DNA of 64,000 nt from Phlebopus portentosus (Eukaryota > Basidiomycota > Agaricomycetes > Boletales > Boletinellaceae), in the NCBI GenBank assembly GCA_037892935.1, contig JAYXKI010000014.1:1317093-1381092 (forward strand), written 5' to 3'. Both the position numbers and the translations under genes were made by a program. The notes beneath the pieces are model-generated. The model was not told the DNA's origin. It made no database searches and worked only from the letters and a program-made list of their open reading frames with translations. Shown piece by piece: positions 34,856-46,344 of this stretch. Each line of letters opens with the position of its first letter. Positions within the stretch are counted from its first letter, which is position 1.

Positions 34856-36206
34856 ATGCGGGGCGAACGGAAATGGAGGCCGAACAACAGTATGATTGGT
34901 GAGGACCGCGAACAATTCGGACGCTCCGTCGTGTGCTGACTGTAACCCCTTTGGTGCTTACTGACGGAATCGGGCACGGATGCCAACAGCGGGCGCGGGC
35001 AGTGGTCTGGTTGCTAGCGTTGCGACATGTCCTCTGGACGTAATAAAGACGAAGCTGCAGGCCCAGCAAGTCCGCTATAGCGATAAGACGTATTTGGGAG
35101 TTCTCGGTGGGTCAGAAGAGCACGTCCTCCTATATCTCCGATTTATCTCCAGGACTTTCACCACAGGTACTGCTAAGCATATTGTATTTACCGATGGCTT
35201 GCGTGGTCTATACAGAGGGCTTGGACCAACGATCCTTGGATATCTTCCGACGTGGGCGATCTACTTTACCGTCTATGATGGGATTAAGACATATTTTGGC
35301 GAACAACCTCTGGCGGCAACACCACGGCCTCATAAGAAATCGCAAATTTATCCTGCAGCTCAAGCGAAAGGATATCAGCCTACCGCCCGGGAGCATCCTT
35401 GGGCTTTGCATATTCTTTCTGCGATGTGTGCTGGTGCTTCGAGCACGATCGTGACAAATCCATTGTGGGTGATCAAGACTCGCTTTCAGGTGAGTAGCGT
35501 TGAAGCGAGGAGAGATTAGGGATAGGGCGCTCATAAAGGATATTCCTCCAGACTCAACCTCCTTCGGAGGGGCGGTACCGCCACACATTAGATGCGTTTC
35601 TTACTATCTATAGGACCGAGGGTATATCTGCCTTTTATAGAGGTCTCTTTCCCAGTCTATTAGGGATCTTCCACGTTGCTGTGCAGTTCCCTCTGTATGA
35701 AAAGCTGAAGCATTGGGCTCGTAAGTGGTGGTCGCCTGGTTGAGCATTGATGAATTCACTGACGTACTCCTAGAAGATGGTCGGGAGGAGCCACTTAGCA
35801 GTTCTAGTATACTGTGCTGCTCAGGCATCGCCAAAATGTGTGCATCTATGACAACCTATCCTCACGAAGTGGTTCGGACACGTCTACAAACTCAGCGTCG
35901 CTTGATCAATGGTGCTTCCAATACATTACCTGCAGGGCCGGACGTAGGTAGTGAAGACGATGTGAGGAAGGCGCGTCAATCGCAGCGTGGTGGATTGATA
36001 CATACGACGAAATTAATCATTCAAAAGGAAGGTTGGCGAGGTCTTTACAAGGGTCTTTCTGTCAATCTCTTCCGTACAGTGCCTAACAGTGCTATAACCA
36101 TGTTAACGTGAGTATTTGATGCTCTCTGCCAACGATGCTGTTGCTGAACATTCTGCTTAGGTACGAAATGCTGATGAGGCAACTTTCCAAACGGACGCCG
36201 TCATAG
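34856..36206 (+). CDS. Mitochondrial carrier, NAD+ (Yia6/Ndt) type
   Basis: Six exons (34856-34898, 34990-35106, 35167-35489, 35552-35720, 35774-36107, 36161-36206) give 343 residues. Three carrier repeats are visible, with signatures PLDVIKTKL, NPLWVIKTRF and YPHEVVRTRL, and GLxxGLxP-type turns (LYRGLGPTILGYLPTWAIYF, FYRGLFPSLLGIFHVAVQFPLYE). The Trp in TILGYLPTW and the third-repeat EVVRTR follow the NAD+/pyrimidine nucleotide/folate branch, closest to yeast Yia6/Yea6. It should exchange NAD+ across the inner membrane. The N-terminus is uncertain. Instead of starting at 34856, an upstream exon ending at about 34830 plus an 8-nt exon (34891-34898) would also keep frame and give a longer leader. 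Confidence 0.8.
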
Positions 36207-36595
36207 AATTTCGATGTTTCATCCTAACACCTCAGGCTTCACGATTCGGTCTATACCTACCTTTTCTCGTGTTTCGTCGTGATATATTGCTTTTTGTCCG
36301 CCACGGGAGCTTTCATATCCACAGAGTGCCTCGGTCCAATTTTTTTCTGTGTTAATTCGTGTCAAATTTTAGACTCACAATGTGTTATTATCACTGTATT
36401 TCCGACTCCAGCACATCTAGCTTCCTGCCAGATGCAATGTCTCTTGATTGATTGCTAGTTGTTTACACGTTTCAGACAAAAACAAGATTATCGCTAGCTA
36501 TTGCGAAATTTGAGGTTGAGCTCCTAGTGCGACTTGTTAAGAGTTAATGAAACCGAAAATATATCCTTGGAATATTGGAACATAATTGATTGCCT
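36207..36595. other. Convergent 3' intergenic region
   Basis: These 389 bases lie between two converging genes and should hold both 3' UTRs and polyadenylation signals. They are AT-rich with several polyT and AATAAA-like stretches, but no gene. Confidence 0.45.
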
Positions 36596-38174
36596 TCATA
36601 GATCGTCATTTGGTTGTGGTTCGCCTGGTATTTTCAGACCAGCTGCCTTTGCTAGGCGAAGAACGTTTTGCGCCTATATAGTGGCGTTTATTATTAGCAT
36701 TATGAGTTAAGTAGTAAAATTTTTTTGACTGGCTCCTACCTGCTTGAGCATAGGTGCATCAATCATTTCGCGTCCACTTGAGCCGTCAGTCAAGTCGAGA
36801 CCAAATGCACCGCGGCCTTCACGATGGGACACTTCCATCGTCGCAAGTATTTTAGCAGCTCGAGCAATTTCTAAAATCATGAACGCACTTATAGTTTATG
36901 AAAGGAAGACAAAGGGACGGGAGCAGAATTTATAACTGGTTACGTACCCTTTTCTGTCGGCACGAATGTTCGCTGGATGACGTCGACTTGAGAGGGATGG
37001 ATGGCTTGCTTGCCGGTGAATCCGAGCCGACGGCCATCTTCGCACTCGTCGCGTAGGTAATCGATGTCCTTGTAGTTCACACAAACCATGTCGATTGCCT
37101 CGAGGCCGTGAGCTTTCGCTGCCAGAGCGATTTGTGAACGCGTGTAGAGAAGCTCGAGACGAGAATTTGTGCGGATTATTGATGTATCCGCGCAATCTGT
37201 CTCGACATAAATTAGCAATCAATGTGAGAAAGACACGGATGAAATAAATCGTTACAGTCTTCTGCGGCGAACTGTGGGATAGTAAGTTCGCACGTTACTT
37301 AGAAACACGTTTCAGTTGCGCGAGCAATGCGTACCAGCAAAGATACGAGGATACCGCCCGTAGGTCCATTATGGGATTTCCAGGATGCGATTTTACCGAT
37401 ATCCCATAATGCGCGTGCACTTTCAATGCTAGCCACGAGACGTAACGGCTGGGACCTGTGTGCGGAGGAAGAACTTGAGGCCCATGATACAAGCTCGGCA
37501 ACGTCATCCAGGTCAGAAGCCGAGTGAATCTTCGGAAGAACTAGAGTGTGGACGAGAGGAAGAGAGACCTAGTGGGGCTCAGAGATGTAGCATATATTCT
37601 AGAAATACTAAAAGACAATAATAATACTTACAGCAGCTCGGACGTCATCGTCGAAGTGAGGCGTGTTGACCGCGTTCAGTCTGACGGCTACGCGAGAAGG
37701 CAGAGGTAAAGGGCGTTCATGTCGTGTCTAGACATGTAGTCAACCCAAATATGTACATGGATAGCATTGATATCCTCTTCACATTTAGGAAAGTGTTCAG
37801 TGCTGAGCGCGCACGAGCTTTTGCATCAGGAGCAACGCTGTCCTCTAGGTCGTAGATAATCACATCCGAAGGTGTCTCCAGAGATTTCATGAGCATGCGC
37901 TGCTCCGAACATGGTACTGGATAAGCAATATCAGCAGCCATATTGAACCACAAACTCAACGCTCACCATAAAGGTATGAGCGTCGAGGGCGATCACTATC
38001 TGGATCCTTGAATTCAAGCTTCTGGCTGAGACAACGTAGTTGTAGATGTGAAGCTTTCAAATTATGGAACGCTCCAGAAGAAACACGAGTTGCACTTGTA
38101 CGTAGCATTACCGCGTTGCCAGAAGGTTGTGGTAGTAGAACTCGGATCCAGAGACGGCGTGCCATGCATCTCAA
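36596..38174 (-). CDS. CLYBL: Citrate lyase beta-like enzyme (CLYBL/HpcH family), mitochondrial
   Basis: Eight exons (37967-38174, 37783-37916, 37632-37727, 37335-37568, 37256-37271, 36948-37196, 36740-36870, 36596-36673) give 381 residues. The N-terminal 60 residues are Arg/Ser/Leu-rich, as in a mitochondrial presequence. The TIM-barrel motifs are RSYLYVPCSEQRM, DLEDSVAPDAKARAR, AVRLNAVNTPHFDDD, VLPKIHSASDL, ESARALWDI, FAAEDYCADTS and GFTGKQAIHPSQV, all of the HpcH/HpaI aldolase-citrate lyase beta family. The animal homologue cleaves citramalyl-CoA in itaconate/C5-dicarboxylate disposal; the fungal substrate is inferred. Exon 5 is 16 nt (FAAED plus one base) and carries part of the metal-site loop. 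The gene is divergent from CWF19 with 94 bp between start codons. Confidence 0.88.
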
Positions 38175-38187
38175 TCGGGTAGTCAGT

Positions 38188-38193
38188 CACGTG
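38188..38193. promoter_or_regulatory. CACGTG E-box in the CLYBL/CWF19 bidirectional promoter
   Basis: The palindromic E-box lies 14 bp upstream of the CLYBL-like start and about 75 bp upstream of the CWF19 start, in an intergenic region of only 94 bp. A palindromic site can act in both directions. Function is inferred. Confidence 0.35.
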
Positions 38194-38268
38194 TAATCTA
38201 TTGATCGGCGATTGATCGACGACCCTCTAAATAACCACGATGCAAGATGTAAACTGACCTTGACTATC

Positions 38269-41074
38269 ATGGAGGACGAAAACAAGCTTCGTTCCTCGAA
38301 GCACAAACGACAAAGCAGAAGAGATGAAAACAGAGAACACAAAAGCAAAAAGCGGCATAAGCACGACAAGGAGGATAAACCAAGAAGGAAAAGACAGGAC
38401 AAACATGTAGAAGTCATCGACGAGGATCCGGACGAGGAAATGTGGATTGAGAAGAATATTGATATGGGCGGCGAGGATGTAAGTAATTTGCTATTCGCTT
38501 TTATTATGCATGTTAACAACAACTTCTGCTATAGCCGGTAGCTAAGGACATTCCGACAGCTGAAAGCCTCAAACTAAAGTCCCATGCCACATCTTCACCA
38601 GATGACCCGCCTCTGCCGCCTTCTTTACCAGCAGAAAGCAAGCTTGTTCGGGACGAATGGATGCTGCTACCCCCATCATCCGTCAATGTACCTACCGAAG
38701 AGTCGAGTTCATCCAAACTCCAAATACCAACCAGAAATGAGTCTCTGACGGAAGACTACGGAGAACCTGCACAAAACGCACGGACAGCGGGTGGAGGTGT
38801 CGATTTCTTCTCTAGTCTAGGTACGGAACGCAAGAGGAAGCAGAGAGAAGAGAAGCCGGATCCTGACAAGGTAGCTGTAATAACTGTCTAGACAACGTCT
38901 AATTGATGTTGATCAACTATAAAATATAGATGAAACTTAGCTCGAAGGAGCTAAACACAAATCTCGCTCAGGGAATTCCTTTAGACCAGTACCCACATTC
39001 TGCCGCAAAGGCTCCCACACCCGGAGGACCAGGATCAAATTGGCGTATGATGAAGCTAAAACGCGTATATGAAACGGCAGAAGAAGAGGGTAAATCTGTC
39101 GAGGAGGTTGCTCTTGAAAGATACGGCTCGCTGGAAGCTTTCGAAGAAGCAAAGCAAGAACGGCGCATTTTGGATGAACGAGAAGGTCGGCGAAGCTCCC
39201 GTAGGAGCGAAAAACGTGAGTCTCGGAGCGGTCGTGAAAGCAATCGTAATGGCCAAGATGGAGAACGAGGTCGCGAGCAACGGTTGGTGTTCACTGACAT
39301 TGGTGCCTCTGGTGCATCATCGCGGTCTTCGTCTTTCCGTCGTCCCGGCGAAAGCATACCTACGACTCCCTCGCCTGCGGGCGCTGCCCCGGCGACGACG
39401 AATAAACGTGTCGAGTCGCTTCGTCTGCCTCCCAAAGGCAGCCCACTATCCATGTCACATACCCCAGTTCCGACGGTAATGACTCCACCGTCCCTCGCAT
39501 CCATGCAAGGCAAGAAGCCCTTAACAACCGAGGAACTGAACCGATTACAAGCGCGTGTGCTGCGCGCTAAATTGATGGGATCTCCGGACGCCGAGAAGCT
39601 TGAAAAGGAATATGAAGAAGAGCAACATCGCGCCTCTGGTGTTTACTTGATTGAGCGACGCGAAGAGAATGAAGACAGCGATGGCGAGAAGAGGACGCAA
39701 AAACGAGTGGAGGTTCTCCCGACATTGGACGTGCGAGGACGATTGTACGATGTTGGGTCTGGTCAGGCAGATGAACCCCCGGCGCCGGGCAACCGGAAAA
39801 AGAAGGATCGGGTAGAGACTCGCGATCCCAAGACAGGCGAACTTGTGCGCTACAATGCAGACGACGATGACCTGACTCTCGGCGAGATGCTGCGTCAAGA
39901 GCGATTTGGCGCTGGTATGTCAGATCAGAAGAACTTAGACGCAGAGCTTGCAACAGCTATCACGCGTGATGGTGGCTTTGAAGACGATCTTGAATATATG
40001 GATGACAATGCTGAACGCCTCGGTCGCAAGAAGATGCGCTCAGACGCGATGAAACGGCAATTTGCTATTCAAGGTTTGTCCTCCTATTCTCTGTTCTTCT
40101 TCTTGAGACTATCAAGTTAGACTGACTTATATTCGTAGATTACAAGAAGACTCGGAAGGTCTTGGCTACCTGCCCTTTCTGTTATGGGGAGGATGATTCA
40201 CCTCCAAAAGCACCGGTGATCGCAATGGCGACACGTTGTTACCTGTCGTGTACCCTCACCGAAGAACTCGTTCACGGTCACTGTCTTATTGTCCCAATCC
40301 AGCATCACCTCGCAACACTCGAGGGTGATGATGATCTATGGGATGAAATTCGGGTACGTGAATTGCGGATGAGAATATCATTCTAACGTTTTAAGCTAAT
40401 CGTTCATACGCGTTCATACGCATTTGTTCAATCGTCTAGAACTTCATGAAATGTCTCATGCGGATGTTCGCCGAAGAGGATAAGGGCGTGATCTTCTACG
40501 AAACGGTCATCAACCTCAAATGGCAAGCGCATACGGTGATTGAATGTGTGCCATTGCCGTGGGAGCAATACGAGGATGCGCCGGCGTATTTCCGGGAGAG
40601 CATCCTTGCTGCGGAGACAGAGTGGACGCAGCACAAGAAGCTGATTGACTTTTCTGCGCGGCCTGGCGGGTTCCGAAGGGCGATGGTACCGAATTTGCCG
40701 TATTTTATGGTGCAGTTTGATTATAAGGGTGAAAGGGGGTATGGGCATGTTATTGAGGGGACTGGTGAAGCTGCGGGTCTCGGCGAGCCTGATGGCGCGG
40801 TTGATGAGGGTGAGAAAGGCGGGGGAGACTTCCCGAAGTCTGTGTTCTTTCTTGATATTTATTGTTTTATTCTGTTACTGATTGCTTCCCCCCCCCCTCT
40901 TGTCTGCCTTTTAGGTACTTCGCGGCTGAAATTATTGGTAACGTACTCGACCTCGAACCTCGTCGCTGGCGAAGACCGAGGCGTATCGACTTCCGATTTA
41001 ACAAGGAGCGAGTGTCGAAGTTCAAGAAGAATTATGACAAGTTCGATTGGACAGGGATGATTGGAAAATCATAA
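38269..41074 (+). CDS. CWF19: CWF19-like splicing factor
   Basis: Six exons (38269-38478, 38535-38870, 38930-40073, 40139-40353, 40440-40837, 40915-41074) give 820 residues. A Lys/Arg/Glu-rich N-terminus (SKHKRQSRRDENREH, KHDKEDKPRRKR) is followed by a long charged region with KLSSKELNTNLAQG. The two CwfJ domains are then plain: CPFCYGED and ATRCYLSCTLTEELVHGHCLIVPIQHHL for CwfJ C-1, and the C-terminal FPKYFAAEIIGNVLDLE ... KFDWTGMIGK for CwfJ C-2. Cwf19 joins the spliceosome late and is linked to intron-lariat handling with Dbr1. An in-frame ATG at 38212 would extend the N-terminus into the start region of the neighbouring gene's promoter, so 38269 is preferred. Confidence 0.92.
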
Positions 41075-42998
41075 AATGCTTTTTTTTGCGCGATTAGGAG
41101 AGCCGTTTCGAAGAAGAACTGGATCTGTGGAGTCGCGAGTTGTTACGCTATTGCATAAGTTCATGATTTGCGCAGAATATCATTCCGTTGACGATCCCGA
41201 ATGCTACTTACTTAAGGTCTTCGCTGAACCAACTTAGGTGTAAATCCATAACCCTGTGATAACGAAATAAAAGGAAATGCGAATTCATAATTCCATCGGT
41301 ATACGGAGATAAGGACTCGGACTGGGCCACGGTGAAGGGTCTTGGAATTGCATCACATCTGAGCCAGATCGTCTAGAATATTCTTGGAAAGACGTCAGAA
41401 GGACGGACGGTATTGCATGAAAGGCGGGAGTAGTAGGCTGGTGTCCACCTTGGAGAACATATTATCGTCATTTGTAAGTACTCAAGAAGAAGTTGGGCAT
41501 TGATATCTGAAAGTTGGGGACCTTTACTCGAGGCATCTGCCGGGTAGCGTCGCGTTTGTTTTGCGGAAAGTCAAGGATGGAACTTTGAGCTAGTGAATAA
41601 GCTTCACGCTAGAAGGTCTAGTGAGCAGAAAAGAAACTCTAGCAAGTTCCTTCTCAGTATTTTTGAATATAAAAAAGAAAGAAAACGGTCCTTCTATGCA
41701 TAAATGACGAAAGCGTCACATATTGATTCCATTACGGTATTACGCAAATGGAAGCGGATCGACCTGTGGCGGGCGGGAAGGATTAATATACTGTTTATGA
41801 TTCTAAGTCTGGATCTTCTATCACCGTGCGATAGACCTTTTTTTTTTTTCATGCGCATGAGTATAATGCATGAGAGGACATGTGCGCTTATTATTTTGAG
41901 AGAGAGTACGAGGTTGAGATTAAATATACCGAGAGACGGGCCGAGAGCGACCGACGTCATCCGATCACCGCGTTTTCGCCGCTGATCGTGCGCTGATCTT
42001 CACATACAGATCCACAAGGGGCAAAACCCTATGTCCGAACCTGAAAAATTTGATCCGGAACTGGAATACAGCCAATCAGAGGCGAGCCTTCCAATTCTGT
42101 TTCCTATATAAGCGGCCCAGAAACGTAATTCTGGCCCCTGTCGAATTATCGTGTAGTGGGTGATATGCGCCCTAACTGTGCGAGAGCGGGTTTCTTTTGT
42201 CTGAATTCGAGAGATGCCTTGGCGCCAGTTCTGCTTTTCAGTGTATGATTGGGTTTCGGATGCTTTGGTGAGGGAGGATCGATTGACCAGAAGAAAGGCG
42301 TGTGCAGCAGGTGCTCGTCGCGTGGTCGAGAAATACTGAGGCTGAAACGCGAGATGAGCGCGGATGCAACATTGCACCGCAACAGCAACAAACAAACATG
42401 ATAAAATTAAAATCATGATGTGCATGTGAGTCTTGCCCCTTGCAGTAGAAGAAAGGATAGTCTTGAGTGTTCTAGGCTCACTCACGAAAATTTCAGAAAT
42501 GTAGGTAATACATATATGAACGGATGGATAAAATTGTACTGTACTTGTTGTGCGGTCACACAGCACCGGTGTGGGTTTTTATCCGGTTCGGAAAGGGATA
42601 TCTCCTTTGTTAGCAGTTTGCACAAAGAAAATCGGCAGAAAATGAGTGAAAATAAGAGAAGACGCCCGGAATGGAAGCGGATTCCCATCAGCGGAGTACG
42701 CGACCCTCCCGTGCGTCTGACGACTATCATCCCATCCCCTCCACCATCAACCTCCCCGTCCGTCGTACAACGCGTCGTGCGCGCCCGCCAGGCCGTCGCC
42801 ATCACACCGCCATCAGGCAACTGCAGCCGAGCGTGTATCTATCGCCTTGTAGCCCTTGCCCGAGGGAGAGGTTATGGTTGTATAGACCAAAAGTGCTCCA
42901 CTCCACCTACCTATTCCTACACTTACTTCTTAGGTCATCATCTCTCCGTGTTTCTCTCCCTCAACTGTACATCTACATCATACTCTCATCTCGTCGAC
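41075..42998. other. Intergenic, about 1.9 kb, with an orphan CCAAT/TATA promoter
   Basis: No gene is clearly supported. A plus-strand ORF from 42420 is open into the next gene's first exon and in the same frame, so that gene might start farther upstream. A run of T (41840-41850) and several short ORFs lack domains. Confidence 0.4.
42071..42112 (+). promoter_or_regulatory. CCAAT box and TATA box
   Basis: GCCAATCAG at 42071-42079 is followed about 30 bp later by TATATAAG at 42105-42112, the spacing of a classical fungal core promoter pointing right. No ORF of size starts within the next 300 bp. The nearest gene model starts near 43 kb. Confidence 0.4.
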
Positions 42999-44547
42999 AT
43001 GTCGTCAAATTCGCCCTCGACATCCTCCCCATGGCCAGCGCAAACCCAGTTCGTTCCTCAGCCAGTCCCGCCGATGCCTCCTTCTCACGCCGGCAAGAGG
43101 AGACGCTCGGCGATGGACTCACGAGCGCGCTTTTCTAAACTCGCTCGTGCTGAGATCGCAAACCAGACAGAGATACGTGCGTGCTGTGCCTGCGGTTTTC
43201 GTTCCGTTCCCTTTTCGCTGACGTCTTTTCTTTATGACTTCAACAACAGAGGAAGCTCAAGATGAATGCTTTGACTCGGACAACTCCGTCTACTCGTGCT
43301 GGCCGACAAACGAGACCGTCGTTGATCAGAATGACGCAACACAATTTGTCTGTGCGTAATGCGGAGCCCACCGTCATCTGTTTTCTTTCATCCTTCTTCG
43401 AGGTTTAACTCATGGGGTGTGGAATTCTATAGGGAACAGCAGACTACCTTCATTTACTCAATTCAACCTCGTCGACATCGGCCTCATCCGTGCAGACACC
43501 GGTGAAGTTGTGAGAACGTTTGAAAACCAGAGCAACCCCACGAATAGAGCTGGCTCGCTTCCCGTTGTCGCCGACGACATATGGTGGGCGTCGGATGGAC
43601 CCCAATGGGACGGTGAACCAACTTCGTTTCCGTTTTACTTTGTCGTCGTTGCGACCGGTACGCCAATTGCTAGCGGAATCCCTCAATCAACGTTCACCGC
43701 CGTCCGTGAGTACTGGAAGGATTTTATCTGATTGTGTCTACGGTGCTGATCATCTTTTTTCACAGAAACAACATTACCCAATTCTGTGCTCGCCTCGATG
43801 TCGTCTGCAGTCGCAGCTTCATCTGCTGCCGAGGCAGCCTCTTCATTACTATCGTCGATATCGGCCACTCTGACTGGAACTCAGTCTGTACTGTCTAGTT
43901 CAACGGGGTCACCATCCAGCGCGGGGAGCATCCAGGACTCCAGTGACGATTCGTCATTCCCACGATGGGCAATCGCTGTGATCGTGATTCTCGGGTTCCT
44001 GGCGCTTGCCGCTCTCGTTGCACTCATATTCTTAATGGTTGCACGAGCTCGCCGGCGTCGCTATGATGCATCTCGACGAGGTTCCATGGGCTCGCAATCA
44101 CCCATGATGGCAAATGTTCAGTCGGGCGGGCCTCTATCGCCACAGGTGGAGACATCTGAGGCGGTAGGTGGCTTAGCAGCAGGGGCAGGGGCAGGATTGG
44201 GTGGTGCGGCGGCCGCGAGAGCCGCTTCTTCGAATTTGCCGGAAACGGATGGAGCGTCGTCAATCAGCGAAAATCTGTTCTCTGGCGCGGATGCCGCCGT
44301 AATGGCTGAGGCGTTCAGAAAAGCGTTACGAAAACCTGAGTTTGGAGGCGAGCCGGTAGAAGAGGGAGAGAGTCCTGAGCTGACACCAGACCAACCGGAG
44401 TTGCTTAGTCGTGAGCTCGCGGAGGAGGGGCGAGATATTCGAAGTGTGGGTTCTTCACGAGGGGTACGCGTGGAGACACTGAACGATGGAGAAGGCGAAA
44501 CTGCCACTGCGACGAGACATAGTACACCACGGAACAGTACAGTATGA
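42999..44547 (+). CDS. Single-pass membrane protein with Ser/Thr-rich stalk
   Basis: Four exons (42999-43176, 43250-43351, 43433-43705, 43766-44547) give 444 residues. An extracellular-looking part has paired cysteines (DECFDSDN, SVYSCW), an N-glycosylation site (NETVV) and a beta-rich region (FNLVDIGLIRADTGEVVRTF). A long Ser/Ala/Thr stalk comes next, then one strong membrane segment (WAIAVIVILGFLALAALVALIFLMV) with a basic stop-transfer (ARARRRR), and an acidic, disordered cytoplasmic tail. The layout recalls fungal Wsc/Mid2-type surface sensors, but the ectodomain is not one I can name. No convincing signal peptide precedes it in this model, so the true 5' exon is probably different. Confidence 0.6.
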
Positions 44548-45648
44548 TGCCGCCAAAAGCACCCACTTGTATACTTACCCGTTTAATCATTTTCCTCTTT
44601 CTTTGGTGTTTTGTACAGGGTTAACTTGGTGGCACTCTACTGTTCTGTCTGTCTGCTTTCCTTTCGGGCGTTTTCGCTTTCGTTTCGAAATCCAAGTCGC
44701 ATTCCTTCTTGCGCAACTTTGTCTGGTTCACCTCAGTTTGTTTGTCCGTTCAGTCGCGGTGCTTTGTGACGTCTTACTTCTCCGTTCTTCTAGTCCTCTC
44801 TCTCCGTGACCTCTTCGAGCCCTCCTGTCAATATGGCTTGGCATCGGAAGGACCCTTGACTTTATCCCCTCCGCCGTTGTTCACTCGCATCCCCATTTTT
44901 CTCTTCATCACACCCTTTTTTCTGCCTTTGAGAACCCTTTATCACCGTCATCGAATCACATCCAATCCGAAACGTACCCATCGCTCCACCACAACTCAGC
45001 TCAACGCGGACAGTTTCTTTTTAAATTCAACTTTCCACTCATACAGCCGTCTAGTGGCATGATTCCCTTCGCAAACCAAACAAATCCAGCCAAGTTGTCG
45101 TTCATTACCCTTTACTTATTTGGTTTTTCTTTACGTCTTTACTTTTTTTTTCTCCTCTTTAGTCTTCCAGATTATATTCTTTAAGTTCTTTCTGTGTTAT
45201 CTCTATCGCATTTCCTTCACGGTTATTCCCATCCTCTCTCACGCCACGTCTTTATGTTTATTTTTGTCCTTTCCTCCTCCTGTCCGGATGCTTCATTTGA
45301 CTGTTTCCCCCCCTTGCCCTTGCCGTGAGTCGCTTACTTCTCGATATATCCATCCGTTTAGTTCATCCTTTCTTAGTTCCACGACACCTTTACATTCGTG
45401 TTCATGTTGTTTACTTGCAACGAATATTTTTTTTGCGCATGTGTCTATGTTGCTTTCGGAGTTCGGTGGATGTGTTCCTGAGCTGTTGCGTCTGGCGATG
45501 CGATTGGACTGTTGAGGATGGTACATGGCGGATAGGGGGCGAGATGGATTATCTTCAGTCCGCGTATACGCTGGATGGGGCTAGAGCAGTGAGCGCTGAA
45601 CTCGTGTTCCCTAGGCTATTCTTGGGTCTGGGATGATGCTCCCAGGTT

Positions 45649-45733
45649 GAGCGATATTGCTTTGGAGCGTATCCAGCGCCTTCTGGTACCTACTCTCACT
45701 AAGTACCAGAAGTCCCCGTGTATGTTATCGCTC
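45649..45733. repeat. Nested inverted repeat (hairpin)
   Basis: Inner arms CTTCTGGTAC (45680-45689) and GTACCAGAAG (45703-45712) are perfectly complementary with a 13-nt loop. Outer arms GAGCGATA (45649-45656) and TATCGCTC (45726-45733) are also complementary. It could form a cruciform or an RNA hairpin. Confidence 0.45.
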
Positions 45734-45830
45734 GCTATTACCGCATACTTAGTGGTTACGACGTGACAGTCTGCCTGTGACGTCGGCAGCGGCAGCGACA
45801 GCACAAGAGACGCAGATGCGAACTTATGGC

Positions 45831-45930
45831 TTTATATACCCCCTCTCCCTCTCCCCCTTCTCTCCGCCCTTATCCTCCTCATCTCGTACTCTCTCGTACT
45901 CTCGCACACTTCTCGCCCTTGCCTTTGTTA
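45831..45930 (+). promoter_or_regulatory. TATA box followed by CT-rich initiator-like block
   Basis: TTTATATA at 45831-45838 is followed by about 90 bp of almost pure pyrimidine, a pattern seen before the transcription start of strongly expressed fungal genes. Only a 68-codon ORF (45777-45983) overlaps it, with no recognisable domain. Confidence 0.35.
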
Positions 45931-46312
45931 TCGTCTTTTTTACACTCTTAGTTACCCCTTATTTTTTCTTTTGCTTGAAATAGTAATAATTGCAATCGCA
46001 AAGTTTTTGCTTTTTTTTTCTCCTTGTGGTGCTTTGCGTATGCGTGAAAAGACTGATATCAGCAATTTTTTTGCTTTTGAGTTTATGATGCCAAGTCAAC
46101 TGTAAGTGTCTCAGTGACTGAAAAAATTAATAATTTAGGGCTAGGAAAATGTCGGTCATCGGAAAGTCTCAGTGACTTTGCTTGTTTGAATGACCAGGCA
46201 CGTAGATCTGGAAGAAGGGTGGCATTTTTATGTTTTTGCGGAAATGGTGATGTAAGTGATACAGTGTTGGAACGAAGAGTAGTAGATGAGATGAGATGAG
46301 ATGAGATGCGCA

Positions 46313-46344
46313 GGCCAGTTTCGTACGTACGTACGAAACTGGCC
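46313..46344. repeat. Perfect 32-bp palindrome
   Basis: Each half is GGCCAGTTTCGTACGT and its exact complement, without spacer, and the centre is a short alternating TACG run. It lies just right of a GATGA-type tandem repeat. Perfect palindromes of this size are unlikely by chance; no gene overlaps it. Confidence 0.7.

Noticed and set aside
38187..38522. Minus-strand Leu/Ser/Cys-rich ORF resembling a membrane protein
   Set aside because: It is the antisense of the Lys/Glu-rich CWF19 N-terminus.
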